Origin: Pandoraea norimbergensis
GTDB taxonomy: Bacteria; Pseudomonadota; Gammaproteobacteria; Burkholderiales; Burkholderiaceae
NCBI RefSeq assembly: GCF_001465545.3
Contig: NZ_CP013480.3
Location: 682,001 to 746,000 of the forward strand
Reading direction: 5' to 3'
Length of the DNA stretch: 64,000 bases
The notes under the pieces were generated by a model, which did not search any database, had not been told where the DNA came from, and saw nothing but the letters and a program-made list of their open reading frames with translations. Position 1 is the first letter of the stretch. Each line of letters opens with the position of its first letter. Below, one piece after another: positions 9,601-21,532 of the stretch. Position numbers and translations under genes: made by a program.

Positions 9601-11814
9601 GCGTTTGCGTCCCCGTGCCTTGTTTGACGATGCCGCCGTTGCCGGTGATGCTGCCGCCGAAGCTTTCGTTGTTGCCATCGCCGAACGTCAGCGTGGCCGC
9701 GCCGAGCGAGACGGTGGAATCGGCCACCCCCGAGAGTGCGCCGATGGTCTGCGCACCCGCCTGACTGATATCGAACGCCGTCCCCGAGCCGAGCAGCGAC
9801 ACCGCGCCCGTGCTAGCGAGTGAGCCACCGGCGCCGAGTGCGATACCCCCGGCGTTGATCGTGGTGCCACCCGTGTACGTGTTGCCGCCCGAGAGCGTTT
9901 GCGTGTCGCCGTTCGCCTTGATGATGCCGCCCGTGCCGCTGATCACGCCTGCGAAGGCACCGCTGGCACTGTTGCCGAGCGTGAGGTTGTGCGCGCCGAG
10001 CACGATCCGTGTGTTTGCCACCCCGGACAGTCCGGCAATCGTGCGATCGCCGTTTGCATTCGAGATGTCGAACGCGGCACCGCTGCCCGATAGCGTCAGT
10101 GCGGTACCTGCCACCTGCAACGTGCCGGCGCCCGATAGCGCCAACGTACCCGCGGCGAGATTCATGCCGCCGCTGAAGGTGTTGGTGCCGGTGAGCGTGA
10201 CGGTCTGCGCACCTTGCTTGACGACGTTGCCGCTGCCCGAGATTTGCCCGGCGAGCGTGAGTGGTGCACTGCCCCCGAATGTCAGCGTGCTGCCGCCCCC
10301 CACTGCGATCGGATTGGTCAGCGTAAGTGGCCCGATAGCATCGAGCACGGCGCTCGACCCAGAGACCTGCACGGCACCGCTACCCAAGGCATTATTGTTG
10401 CCTGCAATGAGCGTGCCGCTGCTCAGCGATGTGCCTCCGCTGTACGTGTTCGCGCCCGACAAGGTGAGGCTGCCGGTCCCCGTGAGCGACACGCCACCCG
10501 TGCCACCGAGTACACCGCTCACAGCGAGCGGGTTGCTGCCGGAAACAGTGAGGCCGTTTGCGCCGAGCGTGACGGGGAGCGTCAGGGAGAGGCCCGCGTT
10601 CGCCGCTTGCATGCCGCCGCCGTTCACGACCAGCGTGCCGGTGCCGAAACTGCCCGGGTCATTGAAGATGGCGAGACCGCCGTTAAGCGTTGTGGACGTG
10701 ACGGCGAGCGGCCCGTTCAGCGTCCATGTGCCACCGTTGACCGTTGCCTGCGAGAAATTCACGTAACTCGCGCCGTTGAGCGTGCCGTTGCCGATGGTCG
10801 TGTTGTTATTTGCCGAGTTGCTCAACACCAGCGAGTTGTTCCCGCCCGCACCGCCATCGACTGTCCCGGTCGCGGCGAATCCCAACGCGAATCCGGTCAC
10901 GGGCAGGGCTGCGAGACCGACGCTGCCACCATCGTTCAACGTCGATCCTGTGACGGCGGTGAACGTATTCGTACTACCGGCACCAAGCGACACGCTGCCG
11001 CTGATCGTGCCGTCGTTGGTGAACGTGTTGCCCGCGCCGGGTGTGCCGTTGGCCTGAAACGCGATGCGACCGAGCACCGTGCCCGAGTTGGTGAAATTGA
11101 CGGCGCCGCCGCCATACGCAGCGACGACCGGTGCACTGCCCGTGCCTGTGAGCGATACGCCGAGAATTGGCGACGCACCGAGCGTGCCGCTGTTGCTGAT
11201 GACGGTGCTGCCACCCACGGCGTTCTGCACCGTGAGCGCCAGCCCCGTCAGCCCCGGCAGATTGACCCCGAGCAAGCCCACGGTGCCGCGCATGATCGCG
11301 TTGTTCGTCACCGTCTGGGTGCTGCCCCCGGCATGCCGTTGCCGATGACCGTCCCGCTGGCGAGCAGGCCAAGGCTGCCGAGTACTGAAGGATCGATCGT
11401 GCCGCCGTTGACGAGCGTGACGTTGTTGCCGGTGAGCGTCATCGCCGTGCCGCCGATGCCGAGCAGCACACCGACACCGGCCCCGCTGTTCACGTTCACC
11501 TGGAGACTGTTGGCGGCATCCGAGAATGACGGTGCCAGCGGGTTGGCGGCGCCGCTGCACGTGACGACGCTGCCGGCGACCGTGCAGGTGGCCCATGCAG
11601 GCGCGGCGACGGTCGCACTCAACAACGCGACGCAGGCGAGACACAGTCGGGTGAGTGCCGACGCTGGCGCACCGGAGGTTGCCGCGCTGCGTCGGCCTGC
11701 CCCCCGGGTACGGGATGCCGGTGCCGTTCCGGTGCGCTGGCAGGCCGTCTCCGGCGCGGGGACGACATCGACGCGGCAATGCCGCCAGACCAAACGATAG
11801 AGGTGCTTGTTCAT
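3608..11814 (-). CDS. Giant type Va autotransporter with PATR-repeat passenger; one-base frameshift near the N-terminus
   Basis: Without the frameshift this would be about 2,735 residues. The start ATG at 11814 opens with MNKHLYRLVW, an extended signal peptide region, then a hydrophobic stretch and AWATC as likely cleavage site. The passenger holds about 19 degenerate passenger-associated repeats of the type GTGGIVKQGTGTQTLTG followed by GTLALGAGGSL, forming a predicted beta-helix. The last ~290 residues, starting TQAWASVYGSDGQ, are an autotransporter beta-domain ending in the aromatic NWRF. Around 11325-11329 (five C on the given strand, G5 in the gene) the signal-peptide frame runs to a TGA at 11308, while the passenger continues in another frame. 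One extra G restores GMPGGSTQTV. As written the gene is broken: either sequencing error, a pseudogene, or a slippage switch. The passenger frame alone stays open up to 11917, but its first ~190 codons are an Arg-rich shadow. Likely a surface adhesin or biofilm protein. Confidence 0.85.
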
Positions 11815-12267
11815 CGCGTTCCGATTCCAAAAGGCGTGCGGTGTGGGGACGGGCGGTTTGCGCGCGGAAAGTCGGAAAGCGCGACACCCATGGCAGGCGA
11901 CATTCGGGGGGAGCCACGATGCCGATGTGCGTCGTAGAGAAGACGCAAACACCGACGGACGAAGCACTAATGCGCGGTTTGTGTGCGGGGCATTCTAGAA
12001 AGCGGCGGGGGATAGCACGCGGCCATGACGACGTGACAAGTCGCGGCGCGGCATGGTGGCGGTGCCGGGAAATGCTGACGAATCAAGACGGTGCGGCGAA
12101 GGAGACGACGCCGTTCGGGCGTCGGAAGCGGGGGCTAGATTCGGAGGATTCCCGCTGTGCGAGGCACATGCGTAGGCCCGCAGATTGGACTGACGAACGC
12201 CGCGCGTTGCGCTGTGGCGTTCGTCAGTGTCACGTGTGAAGCGTAGGCGATGTGAACCGGCTCGCGA
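11815..12267. other. Intergenic region between the autotransporter and phnW
   Basis: 453 bases without a supportable gene. It should carry the autotransporter promoter (leftward), but I find no strong -35/-10 pair. A TTCTAGAA palindrome lies at about 11993. The only clear structure is the hairpin at 12190-12227. Confidence 0.5.
12190..12227 (-). terminator. 12-bp perfect hairpin downstream of phnW
   Basis: CTGACGAACGCC (12190-12201) pairs with GGCGTTCGTCAG (12216-12227) across a 14-base loop, 40 bases beyond the phnW stop codon. There is no T-run, so it is either a weak terminator or an mRNA 3'-end stabiliser. Confidence 0.5.
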
Positions 12268-13401
12268 CTATGCGGCCTTCGTCAGCGGTGCGACTTGCCG
12301 GATATCGAGTGATGTCAGCGTTTGCGCAATCGCTGTGACGACGTTGCGCATCTCGTTGTCGTCGATAGCGCCGATACAACCCACGCGAAACGTCTCCAAC
12401 TGGGTGAGTTTGCCCGGATACAGGACGTAACCGCGCTCGCGCACCGCCGCATAAAACGCCTTGAAGTCGTACTTGCTGTCGGTCGGCGCGTGGAACGTGA
12501 CGATCACAGGCGCTTGCACGTCGGCCGACAGAAACGGCCGGAAGCCGAGCGACGCCATGCCCTCGACCAGCGCGCGGCAGTTGCGGCGATATCGCTCACC
12601 GCGTACCGGCTGGCCGCCTTCTGCGAGGAACTGATCGACCGCCGCGCGCAGCGCAGCGACAACGTGTGTCGGCGGCGTGAAGCGCCATTGCGTGGTCTTC
12701 TGCATATATACGTACTGGTCGTGCAGATCCATCGCCAGCGAGTGGCTGTTGCCTGCGGACGCCTCCAGCACCGACTTCTTCACGATCACGAAGCCCATGC
12801 CCGGTACGCCTTCGAGGCACTTGCCGCTGGCGGCGATCAGCGCGTCGAACGGCATCGTGCGCACGTCGATCTCCACGGCGCCGAACGAACTCATCGCGTC
12901 GACGATGAGCCCCTTGCCATGCTTCTGGCACACGCGGGCGATGTCGGCGAGCGGGTTGAGCACACCGGCACCCGTCTCCAGATGCACCTGCGCCACATGG
13001 GTGATCGACGGGTCGCGCGTGAGCGCTTCGTCGATCGCCGCTGCGCTCGCGGCCTGATCTTCGGCGATGGGCAGCGCTACGGCGTCGCGTCCGAGATAGC
13101 GGCAGATCTTCAGGATGCGCTGGCAATAGGCACCGTTATCGGGCACCAGAATGCGCGCATTGCGCGGCGTGAGTGTGCCGATGGCCGCTTCGACCGAGAA
13201 CGTGCCCGAGCCTTGCAGCGGCACGCATGCATAGTCGTTGCCGCCATGCACGATATCGACGAGATCGCGGCACAGCGAAGCGGTGATCTGGTTGAACTGG
13301 GTGTCCCACGAGCCCCAGTCGCGCAGCATGGCCTGTCGGGTCGCCGGCGACGTGGTGAGCGGGCCGGGGGTAAGCAGAATCGGTTCCTGACCGAGAATCA
13401 T
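12268..13401 (-). CDS. phnW: 2-aminoethylphosphonate--pyruvate transaminase
   Basis: 377 residues, the normal family length. The protein starts [18 protein letters not shown], the typical PhnW opening. The PLP lysine is K194 in [11 protein letters not shown] and the cofactor Asp is D168 in [10 protein letters not shown], both at the positions known for the Salmonella enzyme. It moves the amino group of 2-aminoethylphosphonate to pyruvate, giving phosphonoacetaldehyde and alanine. It is the last gene of the leftward phnS-phnT-phnU-phnW block, 123 bases after the permease gene. Its product is the substrate of PhnY, encoded in the divergent block, so the two arms make one pathway (PhnW, PhnY, PhnA). 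Confidence 0.96.
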   Translation of the reverse strand: MILGQEPILLTPGPLTTSPATRQAMLRDWGSWDTQFNQITASLCRDLVDIVHGGNDYACVPLQGSGTFSVEAAIGTLTPRNARILVPDNGAYCQRILKICRYLGRDAVALPIAEDQAASAAAIDEALTRDPSITHVAQVHLETGAGVLNPLADIARVCQKHGKGLIVDAMSSFGAVEIDVRTMPFDALIAASGKCLEGVPGMGFVIVKKSVLEASAGNSHSLAMDLHDQYVYMQKTTQWRFTPPTHVVAALRAAVDQFLAEGGQPVRGERYRRNCRALVEGMASLGFRPFLSADVQAPVIVTFHAPTDSKYDFKAFYAAVRERGYVLYPGKLTQLETFRVGCIGAIDDNEMRNVVTAIAQTLTSLDIRQVAPLTKAA

Positions 13402-13524
13402 GACCGCCTCCTATTGAGCGGGGGAATCAAACGAGAATCAAACAAGAGAGAAGCAACTTGGGAAGCACCGGCGCACGCCATGCTGCGGACACAGGACATG
13501 GGCGCGCCGCCTTTCAATCACCTT

Positions 13525-15354
13525 TCAATGACCTTTACGAGAAAGCGCTGTCGGACGCCGCCATGCCTGCGTGTAGCGCTCCACCACGATTTGAATGCCG
13601 TGATAAAGCAGGCACGCGAGCATCGAGGTGAGCACGACCAGCGTGGCCATGGCGGCGGCGGGCCCGATCGAGCCGGTTTCGTCCATGTTGACGATGGCCA
13701 CCGACGCCAGCGAGGTGTCGGCCGAATACAGGAAGACCACGGCAGACACGGTGGTCATCGCGTTGACGAACAGATAGCGGCTGATGTCGATGATCGACGG
13801 CAGGCAGATTGGCGCCGACACGCGCCAGAACGTGCGATAGAAGGGCACCTTCAACGAGGCCGACACGTACTCGAATTCCGGATCGATCTGCTTGAGCGCC
13901 GTCACTGCCGTGAGATGGCTCGACGAGTAGTAATGCACGACGTTGACGATCACGAGAATCGCCAGCGAACCGTACAAACCGTGCAGCGGGTTGCCTTCCG
14001 GCACGAAGAAGAAGATGTAACCCAGACCGAGCACCAGACCGGGCACGCCCATCGGCAGCACGGCCATCATGCGGATGAAACCGCGCACCCACGTGAGGCC
14101 CTTGGTCTTCTCCAGCAGATAGGCGATGACGAAGATCACCGCTGTGCCCCAGATCGCGCACCAGAACGCCATCTGCACGCTGTTGATGTAGGCATCGACA
14201 GCGCCGCTTTCCACCAGTCCGAAACGATAGTGGCCGAGCGAGAGGCTGAAGTTGTACGGCCAGAATTTCACGAACGAGGCGTAGACCGCCATGCCGAGAA
14301 TCGCGAGCATGATCGCCGCCATGCCCCAGCACAGTACTGCCATCGTCCAGTCGAAGCCGCGTGAGGGCTTGGGCACGTAAGGCACCGCGCGCGCCGAGAG
14401 CAGCGCCTGCTGCTTGCGCTGCACGACCGAGTCGACCAGATAGGTGATGCCCACGGGCACGAGCAGCACCAGCCCGACGACGGCGCCCTTAGAGAAGTCC
14501 TGCTGTCCGATCACGAGTTTGTAGATGTCGGTGGCGAGCACGTTGAAGTCGCCGCCGATCACCTTCGGAATCCCGAAGTCCGAAATCGCGTAAGTGAAGA
14601 CGATCATCGCGGCGCTGATCACACCGTATTTCGCCCCGGGCAGCGTGATCGTGAAGAAGCGTCGTAGCACCGGCGTGCCGAGCGCATCGGCCGCTTCGTA
14701 GAGCCGTGCGTCGGTGAGCGAGAGCGCGGTGATCATGATCATCAGCGCGTGCGGGAATGTGGCGTTCACGAGCGACATCACGATGCCGAGCGGCCCGTAG
14801 ATATCGATGTCCCCCATGAACGGCCGCAATACGCCCTGATTGCCGAACCAGAAGATGAACGAGATGGCGGGCAGCAACGTGGGCCCGAGAATCGGAATGA
14901 GCGCGATATTGCGCAGCAGCGTCTTGCCGCGGATACAGCTGCGCGTGAGCGCATAGGCAAAGATGAACGCCAACGGCACCGTGATGCCGGTCGTCACGAT
15001 CGAAATCCACACGCTGTTCCAGATCGAGCCGAACAGCGCGGGCGAGTGGAAGTACTCGCGGAAGTGCCGCAAGCCGACGAAGTGGCCGTCGTTGTCCTGC
15101 ACGCTCTTGATGAGAATGGCGGCCATCGGTGCGAGCAGAAAGAGCACGCCTGCGGCGGCGGCCACCAGCAACAGCGCCTGCGCAAGCCGGTCCGTCCAGT
15201 GCGATGCCAGACGTGCAGGGCGCAACGTCGAGGGCGGCGCGCTGCCCGCCGGTCCTGCATGTGAGGCGGGTGCAGCATGAGAACTCTGGGCGGAGAGCGG
15301 CGCGGCCGCTTGCCCCGGCGAAGTCGCAGTCAGTGTCGACGGTAAGGAACTCAT
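13525..15354 (-). CDS. phnU: 2-aminoethylphosphonate ABC transporter permease (two fused permease units)
   Basis: 609 residues. After a Ser/Ala/Pro-rich N-terminal tail it holds two binding-protein-dependent permease domains in tandem, as in FbpB and the PhnU2-type permeases. Each carries an EAA-like loop (EAADALGTPVLRRFFTITLP in the first half, FEYVSASLKVPFYRTFWRVS in the second). About 12 transmembrane segments are expected. I chose the ATG at 15354 because GGGGTGA lies 10 bases upstream and it begins seven bases after the phnT stop; the frame stays open to 15468, but that part overlaps phnT. The fused permease would serve both membrane positions, so no separate phnV is needed and none is present. 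Confidence 0.9.
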   Translation of the reverse strand: MSSLPSTLTATSPGQAAAPLSAQSSHAAPASHAGPAGSAPPSTLRPARLASHWTDRLAQALLLVAAAAGVLFLLAPMAAILIKSVQDNDGHFVGLRHFREYFHSPALFGSIWNSVWISIVTTGITVPLAFIFAYALTRSCIRGKTLLRNIALIPILGPTLLPAISFIFWFGNQGVLRPFMGDIDIYGPLGIVMSLVNATFPHALMIMITALSLTDARLYEAADALGTPVLRRFFTITLPGAKYGVISAAMIVFTYAISDFGIPKVIGGDFNVLATDIYKLVIGQQDFSKGAVVGLVLLVPVGITYLVDSVVQRKQQALLSARAVPYVPKPSRGFDWTMAVLCWGMAAIMLAILGMAVYASFVKFWPYNFSLSLGHYRFGLVESGAVDAYINSVQMAFWCAIWGTAVIFVIAYLLEKTKGLTWVRGFIRMMAVLPMGVPGLVLGLGYIFFFVPEGNPLHGLYGSLAILVIVNVVHYYSSSHLTAVTALKQIDPEFEYVSASLKVPFYRTFWRVSAPICLPSIIDISRYLFVNAMTTVSAVVFLYSADTSLASVAIVNMDETGSIGPAAAMATLVVLTSMLACLLYHGIQIVVERYTQAWRRPTALSRKGH

Positions 15355-15361
15355 CGTGGCA

Positions 15362-16444
<1,083 letters not shown>

Positions 16445-16605
16445 TCGGGGGACCTCCTGCGATGTCCATGACTACTTGTGTGTTGCGAGGCGGCGCGCGG
16501 TGCGCTTGGCGGTGGCAGTGCCGGGTGAAACACGTCGCCCCCGGCACTTGCCATCTGCCGCAAACTCAGCGCTACCTCAGCACTGCGCGGTCGATGCCGC
16601 GCTCG

Positions 16606-17646
16606 TCACTTCTTCTCCGACTTCGCGCCGTATCGTTTCTGCCACTCGGAGAGGACCGATTCGCGGCTCTTGGCAATTTCCGTGAAATCGTTCTTCACGA
16701 GCATGTCGGGATAGTTGGCGGGAATCGTGTCGAACTTCTTCGCCACGCCCGGATACGCCACGATGGCCCAGTCCTTCGCGTACATCTCGTTGGCTTCCTT
16801 GCTGGCCAGCCAGTCCATGTAGCGCTTCGCAGCGTCCATCTTCTTGGTGGTCTTCACGATGCCCGCGGCTTCGATGTCGTAGCCCAGCCCCTCCTTCGGA
16901 AACACCAGATCGATCGGCGCGCCGGCGGCCTTGGTGCGATGGGCGTTGAATTCGAACGAGATGCCGATCGGGTACTCACCTGCGCCTGCGTCACGACAAG
17001 GCTTCGAGCCCGAGTGCGTGTACTTGACGATGTTCTTGTCGAGCGCGTCCATGTACTTCCAGCCGCCCTCCTTGCCGAACATCTGGAGCCACGCCGTCAC
17101 GTCGAGAAAGCCGGTGCCCGAAGTGGCCGGGTTCGGCATCACGATCATGCCCTTGTAGATGGGCTTGGCCAGGTCTTCCCACGACGTCGGCTTCGGCAAG
17201 TTGCGCTTGGCCGCTTCCACCGTGTTGAAGCACACCGTCGCGCCCCACACGTCGAGTCCGATCCACGATGGCGGCGTGGCCTTGTCGCTGTAGGCCCGCG
17301 TGAGCTGATCGAAACCCTTGGGTGAATACGGCGTGAGCAGGCCTTCCTGCTTGATCAGTTCGAGACTCGATGCGGCGAGCCCCGCGATCACGTCCGCCTG
17401 CGGGTTGGCTTTCTCGGCGAGCACCTTGGCGGTGACCACGCCGGTGGAATCGCGCACGTACTTGATTTCGATATCGGGGTTCGCTTTCTGGAAGGCCTCG
17501 GCGTACGGCCGCATAACTTCGACCTCCCACGCCGTGTAGACAGTCAACGTGGTCTTGGCGAGGGCGTGGCCGGCCTGAGCGGCACAGACAAGGCCGGCGG
17601 CTAGGGCGGCGGCAGCACGCAGGGCGCGGCGCATCGATTGGTTCAT
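16606..17646 (-). CDS. phnS: Periplasmic 2-aminoethylphosphonate-binding protein
   Basis: 346 residues from the ATG at 17646, chosen because AGGAG lies six bases upstream; the frame extends eight codons further without support. The signal peptide is MNQSMRRALRAAAALAAGLV continuing to HALAK, a type I cleavage site. The mature protein begins TTLTVYTAWEVEVMRPYAEA, the form seen in the iron/AEP class of binding proteins, and continues with VRDSTGVVTAKVLAEK and NPATSGTGFLDV. It delivers AEP to PhnU/PhnT. It is the first gene of the leftward block, transcribed from the divergent promoter region shared with the GntR regulator. A 161-base gap before phnT could allow it to be made in excess. Confidence 0.92.
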   Translation of the reverse strand: MNQSMRRALRAAAALAAGLVCAAQAGHALAKTTLTVYTAWEVEVMRPYAEAFQKANPDIEIKYVRDSTGVVTAKVLAEKANPQADVIAGLAASSLELIKQEGLLTPYSPKGFDQLTRAYSDKATPPSWIGLDVWGATVCFNTVEAAKRNLPKPTSWEDLAKPIYKGMIVMPNPATSGTGFLDVTAWLQMFGKEGGWKYMDALDKNIVKYTHSGSKPCRDAGAGEYPIGISFEFNAHRTKAAGAPIDLVFPKEGLGYDIEAAGIVKTTKKMDAAKRYMDWLASKEANEMYAKDWAIVAYPGVAKKFDTIPANYPDMLVKNDFTEIAKSRESVLSEWQKRYGAKSEKK

Positions 17647-17990
17647 GAATGGCTCCTGTGGGTCGGGCAAAAGCGCCTTCTATGAGGCGATGTGTTGCAT
17701 ATTATTGGCAAATTATGTCTTTTTCTTGAAACTCTTTGCATTTGTCATCTGCTCGTCAAATACCTCCAATAGTATGGAAATCATTGATTCAGATAGAGTT
17801 TTGTCGCTGCCTTCACCAACTCACCCCGACCGTGTTGCCAAATTTGTCTGCGATGTCGGATGTGTTTTGTTGACAATCTACAAAGTGATGTGCTTGAATG
17901 TCAAGCAACAAAAATAATCACGTAACGCCACAAATTGCCTCGCGTGATTGCTGAATGTTCGCATCAGAGTTCAGAGATAAGGAAGACGGT
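17647..17990. promoter_or_regulatory. Divergent promoter region of the phosphonate locus
   Basis: 344 bases, clearly more AT-rich than the surroundings, between phnS (leftward) and the GntR gene (rightward). A rightward pair TTGACA (17870-17875) and TTGAAT (17894-17899), 18 bases apart, is a plausible regulator promoter. On the other strand CATAAT (17712-17717) could be the -10 of phnS, with a poor -35. Short open frames across it look like chance. The perfect palindrome at 17891-17907 overlaps the proposed -10 of the regulator. Confidence 0.55.
17891..17907. promoter_or_regulatory. 17-bp perfect palindrome, candidate operator of the GntR regulator
   Basis: TGCTTGA-ATG-TCAAGCA is a 7-3-7 inverted repeat about 84 bases upstream of the regulator start and overlapping the TTGAAT element, the right place for autoregulation. 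The spacing suits a dimeric winged-helix protein. That the GntR protein binds it is an inference. Confidence 0.5.
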
Positions 17991-18710
17991 ATGACCCCTA
18001 AGCCCACTTCGGCCACGGCCATCGAGTTGCTGCAAAGCCAGTCGCTCACCACGCTCGTGCAGCACGAGATCGAGCGCCAGATCATGGCCGGCACGCTCAC
18101 GCCCGGGACCAAGCTCAACGAGATTGAAGTGGCGGGGCGTCTTGGCGTGTCGCGTGGCCCGGTGCGCGAGGCGTTTCGTGCGCTCGAAGAAGCGGGGCTG
18201 CTGCGCACCGAAAAGAATCGCGGTGTGTTCGTGCGGGTGATCTCGCTCGAAGAGGCCGAAGAGATTTACACCCTGCGCGGCGTGCTTGATGAGTACGTGG
18301 GGCGCACGCTGGCCGAGGTCATCACGTCGGAGCAACTCACGCGGCTGCGCGAGTCGGTCGAAGCGATGCATCAGGCCGTGGAAGCGGGCGACAGCGAGGC
18401 GTACTACCAGTTGAACCTTGCGTTTCACGACACGCTCGTCGAGATGGTCGGCAACCGCAAGTTGCTTGAAACCTATCGCCGGCTGGTGAAGGAGTTGAGC
18501 CTGTTCCGCCACGAAGCGCTGACCGCCGATACGTCGGCACCGCCGAAGTCGGAACGTGAGCACCGCGACATCGTGAGCGCCATCGCTTCGCGCGATCCGG
18601 CGCGCGCCGCTCAGGTCATTCGCGAACACTTGTCGCGCGGCCAGGCGCGCATTCGCGAAGCGCTGGCGCGTGCGCCCGGCGCGGCGCCGACGCAGGCGAA
18701 GGCCGGCTAA
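17991..18710 (+). CDS. phnR: GntR family (FadR/FCD) regulator of phosphonate use
   Basis: 239 residues from the ATG at 17991, preceded by AAGGAAG six bases upstream; an upstream in-frame codon at 17955 lacks a ribosome site. The N-terminal winged helix is typical GntR: LVQHEIERQIMAGTLTPGTK, LNEIEVAGRLGVSRGPVREA, FRALEEAGLL. The C-terminal helical FCD domain carries the metal/ligand pattern (LRGVLDEYVGR, NLAFHDTLVEMVGN, EHRDIVSAIASRD). Burkholderiales phosphonate operons carry a regulator of this type. It leads the rightward block, 45 bases before phnA, and faces phnS, so it can control both arms. The effector is probably a pathway intermediate (inference). Confidence 0.88.
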   Translation: MTPKPTSATAIELLQSQSLTTLVQHEIERQIMAGTLTPGTKLNEIEVAGRLGVSRGPVREAFRALEEAGLLRTEKNRGVFVRVISLEEAEEIYTLRGVLDEYVGRTLAEVITSEQLTRLRESVEAMHQAVEAGDSEAYYQLNLAFHDTLVEMVGNRKLLETYRRLVKELSLFRHEALTADTSAPPKSEREHRDIVSAIASRDPARAAQVIREHLSRGQARIREALARAPGAAPTQAKAG

Positions 18711-20009
<1,299 letters not shown>

Positions 20010-20077
20010 GTCACGTCTGGACTAACGCTGCCCTACGCCGGCACCCCGACCAGTTTGAATACGCTGTGGAGAACCCC

Positions 20078-21532
20078 ATGAACGCGCCGCACAAGCTGCA
20101 TCCCGAGTTTCGCGCCGAAGCCCTGCGCATCGGCGGAGAGAAAGTGACCCGTGAACGGATCATCGAAGTCTTCAACCCGTACTCGGGCGATCTGGTCGGC
20201 ACGGTGCCCAAGGCATCGCTCGACGACGTGCGCCGCGCGTTCTCGATTGCCAAGCAGTACCGCTCGAAGCTCACCCGTTTCGAGCGCGCCAACATTCTCG
20301 ACAAGGCTGCCGCGCTGCTGCGCGAGCGCACGGCGGAAGCCGCCGCCATCATCACGATGGAGTCGGGGCTCTGCAAGAAAGACGCGGTGTATGAAATTGG
20401 CCGCGTGGCCGACGTGCTCGGGTTCGCGGCAGGCGAAGCGCTGAAAGACGACGGTCAGGCCTTCTCGTGCGATCTCACGCCGCACGGCAAGAAGCGCCGT
20501 GTAGTGACGCAGCGCGAGCCGCTGCTGGGGGCGATTTCGGCCATCACGCCGTTTAATCATCCGATGAATCAGGTGGCGCACAAGGTCGCGCCGTCGGTGG
20601 CCACCAACAACCGCATGGTGCTCAAGCCGTCGGAGAAGGTGCCGCTCTCGGCGTATTACCTCGCCGACACGTTGTATGAAGCGGGCTTGCCGCCGGAAAT
20701 GCTGCAAGTGATCACGGGCGATCCGATGGAGATTGCCGACGAGATGCTGACCAACGAGAACATCGACATGATCACCTTCACCGGTGGTGTGTCGATCGGC
20801 AAGTACATTGCGTCGAAGGCCGGTTATCGCCGCATCGTGCTGGAGCTGGGCGGCAACGACCCGTTGATCGTGATGGAAGATGCCGACCTCGATCGCGCGT
20901 CCGATCTCGCCGTGCAAGGCTCGTACAAGAATTCGGGCCAGCGCTGTACGGCGGTCAAGCGCATGCTCGTGCATCGCGACATCGCAGCGCAGTTCACCGA
21001 AATGGTCGTGGAGAAGACGCGCGCGTGGAAGTACGGTGACCCGAGCGACGGCAATAACGACATGGGTACCGTCATCGACGAGGGTGCCGCGCGTCTGTTC
21101 GAAGCGCGGGTGAACGAAGCGGTGGCGCAGGGTGCCCGGTTGCTCGTGGGCAACAAGCGCGAAGGCGCGCTGTACTCGCCGACGGTGATCGACCGCGTCG
21201 ACCCGAAGATGACGGTGGTGCGCGAAGAAACCTTCGGGCCGGTGTCGCCCATCATCACGTTCGGCAGCATCGACGAGGCCATTGCGATTTCCAACGGCAC
21301 GGCGTTCGGGTTGTCGTCGGGCGTCTGCACCAACCGCCTCGACTACGTCACGCGCTTCACCGACGAGTTGCAGGTCGGCACGGTCAACGTCTGGGAAGTG
21401 CCGGGCTACCGCATCGAGCTGACGCCGTTCGGCGGCATCAAGGATTCCGGCCTCGGCTATAAAGAAGGGGTGCAGGAAGCGATGAAGAGCTTCACCAACA
21501 CCAAAACCTTCACGTTGCCTTGGGGCGCATGA
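20078..21532 (+). CDS. phnY: Phosphonoacetaldehyde dehydrogenase
   Basis: 484 residues from the ATG at 20078, with GGAG six bases upstream. An aldehyde dehydrogenase: VLKPSEKVPLSAYYLAD and TFTGGVSIGKYIA bind NAD, the general base is Glu in LELGGNDPLIV, and the catalytic cysteine sits in SGQRCTAVKR. The late ETFGPVSPII and FGGIKDSGLGYKEG motifs are intact. It oxidises phosphonoacetaldehyde to phosphonoacetate with NAD+. The close neighbours phnA and phnW, and an active-site environment close to the PhnY branch, support the name over a general dehydrogenase. The rightward phn block may end here; a 326-base gap follows. Confidence 0.93.
   Translation: MNAPHKLHPEFRAEALRIGGEKVTRERIIEVFNPYSGDLVGTVPKASLDDVRRAFSIAKQYRSKLTRFERANILDKAAALLRERTAEAAAIITMESGLCKKDAVYEIGRVADVLGFAAGEALKDDGQAFSCDLTPHGKKRRVVTQREPLLGAISAITPFNHPMNQVAHKVAPSVATNNRMVLKPSEKVPLSAYYLADTLYEAGLPPEMLQVITGDPMEIADEMLTNENIDMITFTGGVSIGKYIASKAGYRRIVLELGGNDPLIVMEDADLDRASDLAVQGSYKNSGQRCTAVKRMLVHRDIAAQFTEMVVEKTRAWKYGDPSDGNNDMGTVIDEGAARLFEARVNEAVAQGARLLVGNKREGALYSPTVIDRVDPKMTVVREETFGPVSPIITFGSIDEAIAISNGTAFGLSSGVCTNRLDYVTRFTDELQVGTVNVWEVPGYRIELTPFGGIKDSGLGYKEGVQEAMKSFTNTKTFTLPWGA

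Noticed and set aside
11308..11914. Reading the autotransporter as beginning at 11917 in the passenger frame
   Set aside because: The first ~190 codons in that frame are Arg-rich and lack a signal peptide; the other frame holds a clear extended signal peptide starting at 11814.
13430..13460. AATCAAAC direct repeat between phnW and phnU as a regulatory site
   Set aside because: Only two short copies; no symmetry and no adjacent promoter elements.
12322..14364. 680-codon rightward open frame over phnW and phnU
   Set aside because: Antisense shadow of two clear phosphonate genes; no ribosome site and no recognisable motif.
17645..17917. 90-codon open frame in the phnS/GntR gap
   Set aside because: It overlaps the start of phnS, has no ribosome site and covers the promoter region; the AT-rich composition favours regulatory DNA.
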